From positions 11,187,560 through 11,251,559 of the forward strand of contig HG738140.1 in assembly GCA_000499405.2 (NCBI GenBank): a DNA stretch of 64,000 nt. The letters run 5' to 3'. Position 1 is the first letter of the stretch, and each line of letters starts with the position of its first letter. The notes beneath the pieces were generated by a model. It was given only the letters and a program-made list of their open reading frames with translations. It had not been told where the DNA came from and made no database searches. The DNA comes from Onchocerca volvulus (taxonomy: Eukaryota > Nematoda > Chromadorea > Rhabditida > Onchocercidae). The position numbers and the translations under genes were made by a program. Shown here in pieces: positions 30,001-42,500 of this stretch.

Positions 30001-30412
30001 GTCATATACTAAGAATATTATAGACGAGTTTATAAGTTTGATTGGTTTACTGCCTGATTGATGTGAAGAAAAAAAAAAAAAAAAAGGAAGTAACTCATAA
30101 TTTCAGAATGCATGCAGTCTTCGTATTCGTACTGGAGGTGCTGGACGCAGTAGGTTTAGTTTATTGATGAATGGCTGGATGAGGTGTCGAACAAAGCAAT
30201 TGTCTGCATCTCCCGATACTGATTTCTATCAGAATGATCTACTTGTTAAATCAGTAATTTTAACATTTAGTTTATTGCCAGATGCTTTTAGAAAAATGAC
30301 AATATTCGGCAGTGATTATAAAATGGAAAATGACTTAAAGACTCGTATATTCTTCGAATCAACTAATAAATATGTCAACATGTATCTTCCTTCTAAAATA
30401 CGAATATCTTAA
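27027..30412 (+). CDS. Acylglycerol kinase, mitochondrial (AGK type)
   Basis: A diacylglycerol-kinase-fold lipid kinase that makes lysophosphatidic and phosphatidic acid; in mammals AGK is also a TIM22 import subunit. Eight exons: 27027-27133, 27367-27556, 27678-27885, 28374-28465, 28732-28899, 29147-29299, 29679-29792, 30107-30412, joined in frame to 445 residues (human 422). The N-terminus starts KITNIPRKLWEHKKK and then has one hydrophobic segment at about 17-29, as human AGK does. The ATP-binding GGDGA is at 125-129 and the substrate loop PGGSENRS at 152-159, like the PLGETSSL of human AGK. The AGWYD and LWYWGRLK block matches the GSFRDAG and YWYLGPLK region. Exon 4 has a tandem acceptor, so one Ala may be optional. 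The last exon is poorly conserved after about residue 360, so its exact end is less sure. Confidence 0.9.
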
Positions 30413-32205
30413 CATTATTATGAAGAGATCTTCGTACAAATTAAGCTAAACATTGGCTTTGCAAATTGCCCTTTCCCAGAAAAAACAAACCATCTACTGT
30501 TGCTCAGTGAATGTCCTTTTTTTTTTGACTTATATATGACCTAGCAATGCTGTCTGCAGCATCATTTTAATGTATTCTTACTAATGTTGAAGAATCTAAA
30601 GATGAAACAATTTTATTTCTCTTTAACATTGATACAGTATCATGATATCAAATATTTCACTTGGATGTATTTATATATCTTTTTCCTGAAATATGCATGA
30701 AATTCTCGTGAAATTCATTTCCCAAATTAATAAAAGATGCCGTCTAAAGATACTTTTAACATTATATTACAATATTAGCTTCATCCTATCAAAATTTTTC
30801 TTAAATTTCAAGAGAATTTTAACAGGATGAAGTACTAATTTTTTATCGGATTTAAATTTTTTATAGTTGTTCATTCTTTTTCTGTTTAAATATTGTTATC
30901 TTGAACTTGGTGCATGTTATTAAGTTTTGCAAGTCAATAAAGTTATTCGTAATTATCCATAAAAAAAATCACTCCTTAAGCTAATAGTTTCTCATAAATT
31001 AATAACTTCAAAAGATCAGCAGTGAAAAATTCTGGCTTTTTAATGCAAAAATCCATTTAATTGTTTCCAATATTCAATCTTTCATCGTCTCTCTCCTTTC
31101 ATCCCAGTTTCTTGCTCTCTTTAATTCTATTCCTTAAAGGTTTTTAGATTAATTATTCCCCGTGACTGGGACTAGAATTCAAAAAACAAAGAAAAAAAAA
31201 GATTACCAGCTGCCCTTTCTCTTTCCACATTAACGTCTTTTTTATCTCCTTGTCTTACTTTCCAATTTTTTAAGAATTGAAGGCTGGGTTACAAAAGAAG
31301 CAGGCCTATCTTGCACAACTGGCACAAATTAGTTTTGCTCGAAATTTTTTTCAACATTTTAAAACGACACAGTCTTAGAGAGATCCACTTCATTTTAATC
31401 GGGCGAAATTTATTACATTTGCGCCGATTTTTCTCACTTTATTGATTTCTGGAGAATCTTTAAAAAATTGCATCTATCGACGAATATTCATTGTTTTAGT
31501 ATGTAAAGAAGTGGATCGGTTCTTCCAGGTCTCGACGAGCTTGAGTGGGACATGCTTCGGTACTCCTTATTGCTTTTCATGATAACATTAATTAAGTGTA
31601 TCTGGATTATCAGATATAAATGATCATGAAAGCCGTAAAAATTGATATTCAACCAAACAATCAAAACATATATCATGCACGCTTTACAATCGCGCCACAC
31701 CATCAAACATGTGCTTTCTCCAGAAAGACTTTCAAGATGCATTGAATATCTTCTTCAATCAATCGATCCATTAATTCCGTTATTACTGATTTGCTTAAAG
31801 TGTCAAAAAGGACTATGTAACAGTAGCAATAATTTGACAAAACTTTTGGTTTTCAAAAAATATTAATAATTATATATAATATCCGTAAAAAGCTAAATCA
31901 ATGTATACCATGCTACCAAGAAAGTGACTGATTGAAATTGTTTCATTTTTCTCATTGAAGTTGGGATTTCAAAAATCCTCCACATTACCTATGATATATA
32001 AATAACATAGATGACTTGAGATTCATTTCAATGCAATTAACGTTCCTGAGCTCATACTTATCAATCCAGTCTCAAGAATCTGAGCAAAAGATATACAATT
32101 ATATGCATAGAAATATGTAAAACATGTCAAACATACTACTTATTACTCCAACCGAAATCTATAACAAAACTGATGATAATTTTAATAAATTTCATAAATT
32201 TTCAG
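30413..32205. other. 3' UTR and intergenic stretch
   Basis: AATAAA at 30729-30734 and 30936-30941 may end the AGK transcript. No coding exon is supported. The frames around 31488-31866 on both strands overlap each other and lack clean splice borders. A short ATG frame at 32103-32116 ends in a GT donor with the right phase for the exon at 32206, and is a possible but unproven first exon of the next gene. Confidence 0.5.
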
Positions 32206-33077
32206 CGATAATACTTTGTTAAAAGGAAGTGCACATACTCCAGATAAAGGTTATTCTACCTGGTTTATGGTTCAATAAAAATAAATTTACCATGGATACA
32301 GAATTGCTTTAGTATTTTTCACTTATTTAAGTAAAGCTTGAATTTCTGCCATCATTTTTTTACAGATTCGAAATCAGGGAAAAAAGAGGCAAAGAGGTGA
32401 TCGGATAACTTTTCATTCTGTAAAAATTAAAAAATTATTTTTACTTTTTAGTTTAAATGAATAAGAGTTAGCACGAATCCCATAACTTTTAAGTTATTAT
32501 ACAATGATCAATGCTTGATGTATGTGAGTTTATACGCTTTTTTTAAAAATGGTGGAAAAGTCGCGGGAAACATTCTCCAATTTCGATTCCCATAAAAGAG
32601 ACCATAAAAAGTGTTAATTATTTCTTACAAGATTCTGGGAACTTTAAAAAATGCTGAAGATGCACTTTAACAATTCCGAAACATGTTAATATTATACCCA
32701 GATTACCAAAGGTGGATGATGAACTGCATGCAAGAACGATTTTCGAACAAGTTGCCGTAGAAGCTCATCCAGCGAAAACGAAACCAAAGACTCGTAGCAA
32801 ACTGAAATGGAAAGAAAGTCCTGGATCAACGGAAAAAACCGAAGAGTCGAAAAGTTCTAATGTTAATTCTGACCAAGCGATACGCTTAGATATAAAGATC
32901 AAGAAAGAACCTGGTCAGAAGAAAGTGGCAACTAAGCAGAAGTTAGGAAAGGACACAATTAATACTGATAAAAAAGAGCAATCGATTCTATGGATGATTA
33001 TTAGAAAGATTCTGGAGGAGATACTCATCTGGTTCATCATCATCATGATCCTTATCATTACAAGAATTCGAGGATAA
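32206..33077 (+). CDS. Lysine-rich probable nuclear protein, partial model
   Basis: Three exons fit together by phase: 32206-32249, 32366-32396 and one from 32702. The junction codons are G|AT and AG|A. The joined frame reads a hydrophilic chain rich in Lys, Glu, Ser and Thr, with basic clusters such as KTKPKTRSKLKWK and KKVATKQK that look like nuclear localisation signals, and IKKEP, which fits a sumoylation consensus. No domain is recognised. The 5' end is missing or lies in a very short exon near 32103. The 3' end is unresolved: the frame stays open to 33077, but its last 30 residues are Ile-rich and unlike the rest, so a splice probably occurs between about 32900 and 32990. Possible further exons are at about 33226-33275 and 33534-33577, where the frame ends in a short Cys-rich CILCVNC before a stop. 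Confidence 0.5.
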
Positions 33078-34928
33078 TTCTAAATTCCTTGAACTTTCAC
33101 ATTTTTCATGCAAACTAATCACTGCAAGAAATAAAGACTTAATTCACCTTATCATCTAAGATTGCTATGCTTCTAGTAAAATGGTCGAAATACTTAATCC
33201 CTTCATTCATTGTGTTTGTATCAGAAATGAATCATCGGAAGGGATGGGATCGAGTAGATAAACATCACAAGGTTTACGGAGAGATCGGAGAGATTGTTCG
33301 TCATTCCTTCCACCGACTCATGTCACCCATGTCCTCCTCATTTCTTCTCGTCAAGTCCATCTGTTCGATTATTGAGATTCTCTAATCGGCTTCCACGCCA
33401 TTCGTCCTGTTACTGTTAACTTTCTGAATCCTGCTCCAGTTTCTCCACAACCCTCTCTAAAAAAGGAAAATTGTCCCCACGAATTGACCTTTCAACTATT
33501 ACACTCTGATTGTCCAATTTTTCCTTTCTCCAGGTTCCCAAAACGAAGATTTGCATTCTGTGTGTTAATTGTTGAAGTTAGGGCTTTACCAATGTTTAGA
33601 GAAGTTTTGATCGTTCCGTATTGTCCTGGTCGTACTAGCAAGAAGTGGAATGGTTTGTGTGATTCTTGTAGTTATCAATTAAGAGATTGGTAGATCAATT
33701 AACTGATAATAATTTGACTTGTGATATATCGATTGATGATCATTTGGCATAAGTTTATTTCATAGTGTAACGATGTAGGAGTTTTTATTTTTACTGGACT
33801 TAGAGTTCTTGGATTGCTTTATCTATGGAGGTATCCATTCTGTTAGAACAACTTTCTTAAAGCTACATACCGCATAGAATAATAATATTTTAAATTAACA
33901 GAAATATATTCTGCGCTTTGTTGGCATGAAGCCAAGAAAATTGTTTTGAAATGGAAAATTAATTGTTAACAATACAAATTTCAAATTGACCATCACATCT
34001 GATTATTCATTTTTACGATAAACTATGATTGGAAATGAGTTTGATTGGTAATGCGAAATTCCTTAGCATGGAGACTCAATTAAAGAAATATTACAATGCG
34101 GAAAACGATGTATGGTTGTAAATAGTAATGCTAAATGGGATTCCCTTCGAAAATTTCAGTCGCTGATTTTTTAATTTTTATCAAATGAAAGATTTAGAAT
34201 GAATTAAGGGAAAAATTTCAAACTGGTAGAAAATTCTACATGAATAATTAATGCTTAGGAGGAAATTAGAAATTCTTGCAAGAGTTGATCGGTATTTTTA
34301 ATATCAGCCGCTAATGTTGTTCGTTGGAGTATTGGCTTGTTTAGCTGACACAACACATAGAGCATTGGCAGTGAACTAAATACTATTATTGCTTGGGCAT
34401 TATGCTCGGATTCTCTTATCCTTCTGGCTCCTTCTCTGTGTAGTTTTCCATCAAAATTAAAGCATTTTCAAATAATTGGCTTGGAAGTTTTTATTTTATT
34501 TACTCGCCTATATATGTGTATTCATTTTCTTTCAATAGTTTTCATTTGATATGTGCTTCTTTGATATAAATTATTATGCTTGTACACTGTGATAAGTTGA
34601 TTTTTTTTCTTCTTGACTCATAAAATATATATATAAATTTTTTTTCAACTAGCTAATGAAATATTTTTCTGATGTTTTCATGTTTTTTGAAATTTTTTAA
34701 TTTATAAAACTCATTCGTTCATATTTCAAGAGCTATCATAGATTATTGATGGAGTAACTTTATTGCCTTAACCTATGTATATGCCATAGAACAGAAACTT
34801 TTCTCGTTTTGTACGGATTTTTGATGTACTCATTTTAACAACAGTTCATTTATCTTTATAAATATATAATCTTTTTATGCAGGAAAGAAGACTGCAGTTA
34901 TGTTATAACATAGTTGTTGGTGAATAAT
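33078..34928. other. Intergenic stretch, possible 3' exons of the Lys-rich gene
   Basis: Between 33226 and 33700 several frames are open and splice-like sites are present, but no one path is clearly right. From 33700 to 34870 nothing protein-like is seen. An acceptor TTTTTATGCAG ending at 34882 precedes the carrier start codon by 46 bases and may receive a spliced leader. Confidence 0.45.
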
Positions 34929-37900
34929 ATGGACACGGAAGCTTTTGTGCATTTTCTTGGAGGAGCTTTGGGTGGTACAGCTGGAACTGCTATCACCTGT
35001 CCACTTGAGGTTCTTTTTGTTGGTTTTCATTCGGCTTTAAAGTTTTCAGAATTCTATAGTCGAACCAATAAAAAAAAGTCTGGTTTAGTTTATTTTGAAT
35101 TTTACTTTTCTTCCTCATGAAGTATGGAAATCTCTGTTTTCTCCGAGCAGTGCGTGAATAAATAGATATATCATGTAAATTAAGAAATTCAGATATCTGG
35201 GTGGAAATGATTAAAAATTACATATTTGATATCAAAAATTGATGGATAAAAAAGAATCAGAATCGATTGAGTAACTTATTTCAGGTAGTTAAGACACGAT
35301 TGCAGAGTACGGAATATGCATACGCATTATCTCATTCACATTCCGAAGGAACTTCCAAATCCCGCAAGCGATTACCTCATTCACATAGTTTATTATGTCG
35401 TAGTCGAACAAGAACATGTAAGGGTTAATCTATATATGTTCATGCAATATAAGTCATGATATCCAACTATACTAAGAGAAAATTGATAAAATTGTTTCTG
35501 TTAATTTAAAGGGCAGTAGTTAACATATAATTTAGTATGATACTACACTTTATTCTTATTTAAATTTCATTATTTCTTAAATTACTTTCTATACTGCAGC
35601 TGTCAACATTTTTCCAAAGTTGCGATTGTATTATGTGCCGCCAACATGTGCGGTGCAACGAAATGTTCAACTTTTTGCGAAACCTGGTTTATCTGTACAG
35701 CAAAGCAGGAGTTTATATACCCTCTTCAAGTATACTTTTAGTTTGAAGAACATAAAATGGTTCGAAATGATTTCACAAATTAATGTTTGAAGTTATATCA
35801 AACTTGATTAAGAGTGATTTTGATTTATTGCTGATTCTGATTTTTTTGTTGTATACAGAAAAATGCTCTTGCGTAATTTCAGGGTTACATCAGGGTTCAA
35901 TTCTTTAAAGACATGTAATGACAGAAAAAATAGTAGTTTTATTTTTTTATAATGCAGTAGTTTTAATTTTATTTTTAGACAAATTGTAGTAAATGAAGGG
36001 TTCTCAGCTCTTTTCAAAGGAATTGGTCCTAACCTTATTGGTGTTGCACCTTCGAAGTAAGTGCTTTAAATTTTTCTCGAAGTATGAAAGATGATATAGC
36101 ATTTGAAGATCTCTCTTTATCTGCAAGATATCATTTGCTGTATTTTTCTTTAGAATTCGATAACAATCCTTTGGAATCAATCAGTGAGTAACTAGTCTTA
36201 TTTTTGAATAGTTTTTCATTTACTTTTTTGCCATTTTTTTTGGAATCCCGGAATTCAATACAGTCTTTTTCGATGGAAACGCATTATTTGAATAATATGT
36301 TGCTTCGTTTTTTTTTGTTATTTTACTCCTTATTTGAATTACTTGAATCGAATTCTTCATCGAAAAGGAAATCAAAGGTATCTTTTCAGAGCAGTTTACT
36401 TTTGCACGTATTCAAGTTGCAAACGATTACTGAACAGTTTGGATCTTTTTGTCTCAGATAGCGCCATTATACATATGTCTTCCGCAGCTACAAGTGGTGA
36501 GCTTTTAATTTTATCAGATTCAAACATTTTTAGGAATTGGGTTACCAGACTAAACTAATAATGATCTACTTTTAAGGCTTCGTAGCTGCAACCGTCATTA
36601 ATCCAGTTTGGTTGGTTAAAACGCGTTTGCAGTTACATAAAGGGCCACTCTCAGTAACGGAATGCATTAGACGAGTGTGGCGAACCGATGGTTTTAAAGG
36701 TTTTTATCGGGTGAATATTTTTCAAGGATTTCCGGATGCTGTGTGTTAGGAGAACAGTGTTAATAGTCAGACAAACTTGATTGCATGATTTTTATCTTCA
36801 CGGGCAAAATATTATTTTGAAATTTGGAAACTTTTAGCGAAGTAATTCAGCAGAGAAATTACCGGAATATTTGATATTAACATTTTCATGGATGATTACT
36901 TATTTCTCATGATAATTTCCTTCTCTTCCATTTTCACTTACCTTTTCTCAACCGGCTTCTCTAGATCATTTTCTGGGTCTAATTCACTTGTATGATATTA
37001 TCCTGATACTGTAGTATGGTTAACTTTTTCGATAAAGTAGTTTATTCTGTGGTTTCAGGGAGTAACCGCATCTTACGTTGGGATTTCTGAAACAGTAATT
37101 CAATTTGTATTATATGAAGAAATGCGAGCGTTGTTATTGAAGTGGAAATCTTCTTCTCGAGAAGCGAATATGGATGAATTCAAGGACTTAGCGGATTTAG
37201 AAACAAATGACAAAAACTGGGATAAAAAATCTTTCTTGAAAGAAGATGAAAAGCAACTTTCAACGGTACAAATATCTTTAACTGAAAACGAGAATCGTGA
37301 AATGATTGATTTCTTGCATTTTATGCTCGCTGGTGGGACGGCGAAATTTTTCGCTTGTTCATTAGCTTATCCACATGGTTCGTTCCTTTAGACTTGATGT
37401 TTCTGTTGTTTGGTTTGGTCTGCAGTTATGCTTCAGTTGATTATCCAGATATTTTTAGGTTACCTAGTTGTTTTTTTCTTTGTATATTGAAAAAACAGTT
37501 CGATACAAGGAGAAATTAAAGTTTTTGCAAATTTTATCTTATATTCATTTGTCTCTAGATAAATCTTGATATAGATTAGATTAAATTATAGATTAATGAT
37601 TAGATGTACAAAATGTTTTTTCTTCGCTTTTTTTAATTCATTTTTTTGAAAAATGGTTTCCTTCAGAACCTGTTTAATCCTTTGATCACTTCATAAGATT
37701 TTTAAATTCATCTTGCTATGGGTTTTTTAAAACGATGATGAAATTTCGAGTTGAACAGTTCTTCATCAGCTTGCATTTGCTAAATTGCATTTCGATTTGA
37801 GTTGTATGTGCTGTCATTTTTCTCTAATTACAGAAGTAGTGCGTACTCGTATGCGCGAAGAGAATGCTGCAACTAAAGGATTTTTGGCTACTCTAAAGTT

Positions 37901-38399
37901 TGTTTTGCGAGGGGAAGGATTTTGGGCGCTTTACCGAGGATTGACTGTGCAGGTTTGCTAAATTTAAATAGTTTATTGCTTCAGATTTGCTATTTTGGTG
38001 ATTAAGGAGTTATTACATTTTTATGTAATTTGGAGTATAAATTTGATATATTGCCGAATAATTTGAACTGAATGATAATTATAGCTGATAGCTGACATCG
38101 TTCCATTTTTAGCTTTTACGGACAGTCCCTAACACAGCAGTTACTATGGGTACCTACGAATTAACGGTACATATGTTGCATGGGTAAGCTAACATGTTTC
38201 TGATTAAAATTAAAGTATCAAATATTAATATGTTGCAGTCTAAACATTATTTTGTTATAATCAAACTCAATATGACTCAAAGTAATAAAAGCAAAGAATT
38301 GAATATTGAATAATTAAATCAATCATTGATTCATTCAGTTCAAAAAACAATTAAATAATATCAAGTATTTTTAATTTTAGTCTTCTACGTTCAAAATGA
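34929..38399 (+). CDS. Mitochondrial pyrimidine nucleotide carrier (SLC25A33/36 type)
   Basis: Inner-membrane carrier that exchanges pyrimidine nucleotides between cytosol and matrix and so supports mitochondrial DNA and RNA synthesis. Ten exons: 34929-35009, 35285-35417, 35600-35729, 35979-36056, 36390-36496, 36577-36710, 37059-37377, 37834-37952, 38113-38183, 38381-38399, joined in frame to 396 residues; human SLC25A36 has 311. Three carrier signatures are intact: PLEVVKTRLQ from residue 25, [10 protein letters not shown] from 186 and [10 protein letters not shown] from 326. Segments [34 protein letters not shown] and [14 protein letters not shown] match SLC25A33/36 closely. The extra length lies in two matrix loops: a Ser/His/Arg-rich insert in exons 2-3 and an acidic, charged insert of about 50 residues in exon 7 between repeats 2 and 3. 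Exon 10 codes for only six residues. Confidence 0.95.
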
Positions 38400-39140
38400 A
38401 TGTTCACTATAATGCGGCTATTTTGTCACATAAAAGATTCCACGAAATTTCGAATATTCACAAATGTGAATATTGGATGCTGGTGTTGCATTACTGAAAT
38501 CAGAATTGGAGAATAAGTTACTCAAAAGTGTTTACTTATCGTATAGAAGTGATTGTTTTGGCAAAAAAAAGATTCAGCGAGGGAATTTTTTGAAATTGAG
38601 AGAAAAAAGACACATTTAGGTTTTCTGAAATTTTTGAGTCAAGTGAAACTTGTTTTTTCTTTTTTTTTTTCTTTCATTTTTTTTGACTGAGAATTTTATT
38701 TGTTGATACCAGTCATACTGGCGTTGTTTTTGTGTTTGTTCCATATTAGTTAACATGAGAATATATGAAAAATCTGTATAGTTGTTTATTAAAAGAACGT
38801 TAAACTTTCCTGTCAATTGACTTAAAATTAGAAAATTTATTTCCTAAAAAAAAAAAAAAAAAAGATTTGTTAGAGAAAAATGAATGGATAATTTTTAATG
38901 TCTATTGTCATTTATGGAAAATACAAAGACAAAAAGTATTTTAAAAAAAATAATAATTTAATCTACTGATGAGAATTTCTATAAAAGCATAGTGCAAAAT
39001 GAATTGAATACAAATAAATTGACATATCAATATCAAGACAGAATAGATAAATAAAGTAGGAATAAAAGTTATCCTTCATTTTTCTCTAAAATAATATGGA
39101 GAAAATAAATTTTCTAGTTCAAATTAGTTGACAAATCAAT

Positions 39141-39188
39141 TTTTATGGATTTTCAAAAAATTTATCCATTTTTTGAAAATTCATAAAA
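39141..39188. repeat. Hairpin, 21-bp arms with one mismatch
   Basis: Arms 39141-39161 and 39168-39188 are reverse complements except for one base, around a 6-base loop. It lies 0.75 kb downstream of the carrier gene. Confidence 0.85.
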
Positions 39189-39542
39189 TTATATCATTTA
39201 AACTGCCCGATGTTTTTTTTTGCATCATGCAAACATTTGTGTGCTGATAAATTAATCGTATAATAAGGCTTGCAGTCCTAATCATAAAACATTTATTGTT
39301 CTGCCCATTCTTTAGTTAAGTTATTGGGATTTTCTTTTTTTTAGTAATACCTGTATACAGCTTAACAAAAATCTTTTGTTTTGTGCCTTTCTCTTTTCTC
39401 CATGCTTTTTTTCTTTTTCATTTATTGATTTTTTTTAAAATGTTTCTCTACTTCTTGCCAAAATTGAGTTCACTTTTAAAAATGCTGTTTTCGAAAACTT
39501 GTAGCTTTTATTCTTAACTGTGAAACACTCAAAAAAAAAAAT

Positions 39543-39595
39543 AAGTTGAATCAAAAAACATACAGCAATTTGTTGTATGTTTTTTGATTCAACTT
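39543..39595. repeat. Perfect hairpin, 22-bp arms
   Basis: Arms 39543-39564 and 39574-39595 are exact reverse complements (start AAGTTGAATC). The stem extends further with one G-T type pair, leaving a very small loop. It is non-coding. Confidence 0.9.
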
Positions 39596-42500
39596 GTTTT
39601 CTGAATCATTTCTGTTCAGGACGTTATGTACAAACTTCCTGCTTTTGCATTTCATTTTTTTAAAATTTGTTTTGCAAAACGAATGAATTCAAAATTATCT
39701 CATCTGCTCGATAAAACTCATTGTTAATGTTATTCTTGATGTTAGTTTTGAAAAGATTTTTATAAATCCCCAATAATTTTCTTTTATGCCTATCGATTTT
39801 CCGTTACCTGCATTTGTGTTTTATGTAAATAAAATTTAGTTTCGGAAATTTCGTCGCGATATAGATTGCTTTTTCTGTTATGATTTTTTACATTAAGCTA
39901 CTGTAGTACCAGTTTTGGTCTCATGGTCGTGATGGAATGATATATATCAAATATGTTTGTTATTATGTTTTAAAGGGGAAGTGAAACGATTTTGATGAAA
40001 TTAAATAATTTTTTTTCTTTTTTTTTTTTTTGAGTTTTTTATTAGAAGAAAGCTCATTTTATTTTGCTCTTCGACTTTGCCGGACATAGGATATAAAATC
40101 TAATTAGATAAGATTTGATCTGAATAATTTTATGGATCAAATCGTTTTCTCGAAAATTGGGATGAATTTTTTTTTATATCCTTTACTTAGCTGGAAGTTT
40201 GGAATTTTTTGTGACAGTTATTAAGGAATAAAAGTGCCTGCGTCCAGTAGTTCACATTCATATCCTAGTTTGCAGGAAATAATCATGCTAGCTGCATCTG
40301 CTGTATTGATTCTTTTCATAGCTAGAAAACAAGCTTGCATTTGAAATGTTTGGAAGGGAGAAATTAAGTGCTAAACTAGAAGTTAGATCTGAAATATCAA
40401 ATAGTTTTTAGATGTCACTAATGTTTACTGGTAGTGAAGTTGATATCGCTTGGAATAAATGAAGTTTAGATTTAGTGTAAGCATACAATGTGAATAATTA
40501 TGATATGCATTGTAGTATCATTTCCGATTTCATAAATTGTTCCCTGTACGAAAATTTTTCGTCTTCCTCATCAGTCGTTATCGATTGATAAAGAAAATTT
40601 CGGCGCTGGAGAAAATAAAGGCTTCATTTTGTCATCAAACGTATTGAAATGTGGAATGAACCTTATCAAGTAACTGTGCATAAGACGGTTACTGAATGAT
40701 CGCGAGATTACTGAAAACATGAATATGCATTTTGAATGTCTACTAGAAACGGACTTTGAAAAAACAATTGAAAATTAAAAAAACTGTCAAATTCATCCCA
40801 AGATTTATCTTTGAAGCTAAAATTTTAATAACATCAAGCAATAGCTATAAGGAATTGTTAGCAATAAGTGAACCAGTCTCATTGGTTGCTTGCTATTTTC
40901 GTCTCATGCAAATCCTCGATAAATGAATTAACAACGAATAGGATATACAAATTTTAAAATGAAAATCTTTTTGCAATCGATTTGCAATAAATGTCACTCA
41001 AATTCTTTTTCTCATTACGTTTACCTTATCTTCGAATTCATCTCGACAGGCGGTTTGCTGCTTTCAAGTATCTTCCAAGATCCCACTTTATGAGTAATGG
41101 ATCAAAGTGATTTTTTCATCATTCAATGTTTTTTTCATAGCTGAATTCAAATATGCGTTTAGAATTTTATCGAGCGCAGATTAGTAAAATTTTTTTTCAA
41201 GCTTTTTTTTTTTTTTCCAAGATTTTAAAATGTAAACTTAATTCAGCTCAATATTTCACTTTCTGTCCACAATATCAGATGCTCTTATTTGTTTTGAGAT
41301 AATATAAAGAGAGTCAATTTCAGTATTTTGCAAAAGTGTGTTTAATTCATTCCGTCCGATATTACTTTAAATCCTTTCTCGTTTGTTCACGAGAAAGCAG
41401 CGAAAGAGAAGAATGAATGCCGCGATGGAGGAGGAAGAATAATATGTGATTGATTGATTGATTGATCCATCTGTGTGATGTTGAACATGACACCATTGAT
41501 TTGATGTTTTAATTTGCTGCATCTTTAAAAGAAGTTGAAAAAAAAAAAACAATAATGAATGATACACGAAGCATTCAAAAAAGATGCCGTGATGACAAAA
41601 GCTTCATTTCAATGTAATTTACTTCAATGAATTCGAACAGTTCAATATCATTGTTTCTTCTTCTAACCGTTAACTCATTTCGAAAAATTAGTTCAATTTC
41701 AAGAGAAATAAGAGTAAGAATTAATGTTTTTTGACGGGAAAAGTTTGAAAAAAAGAATTTATAACAATCATTATTGTTTTGATTCAACTTATTTTTATCT
41801 AATGATAAGTTGTTAGAAGGAATCTTAAATAGGTTTGCAAAGAATGCATTTCTTCAAAGACTGTTTCAATAGCTATCGAAAAAACCGAAGTATTTTTTGG
41901 AATTTAGATATGACGAAATAAACAAAGATCATTGCATTATAGAAATATTAAAACATGAAAACTTTTGCAAACTTTTAATCTTTATGATATAATTAAGATA
42001 TTGCAAATTGTGTGTTGCTATGGTGATATGTAGTAAACAACATCATAAAAAGAATTCTATCTGAAAGAATTCTTTCACTCGTCCATAGTCGATCCTTTTT
42101 TTGTCAATATTCAACGGGAATTTCATCAGAATCTATCAGTTCCGATTACCAGTAATAATTTGATAACTTTCTTATTATCAAAAATAAGTCTAAATTATCT
42201 TTGTATGACCGGTATTTATCAATTCATTGTTTACCGTAACTGCAGCAAATAAAATTCGTCATATCAAGGACTTCATTATACAACAAAATCATCTGTATCA
42301 AGTTCCAATCTCCAACAAACAACCTTTCACAAATTCCTTTCATGACAACAGTTCGAAATCTGGACCTTTAGCGAAATGGAAAACTTGATGAAGATGGATG
42401 TACCACATGTTGAAATAAAAAATAATCCAAGTTACGACAACTAGTTGTCATCATAGACCGTGGCGTTTATATGGTTGCATAGATTTTGATTTGGAAGTTT

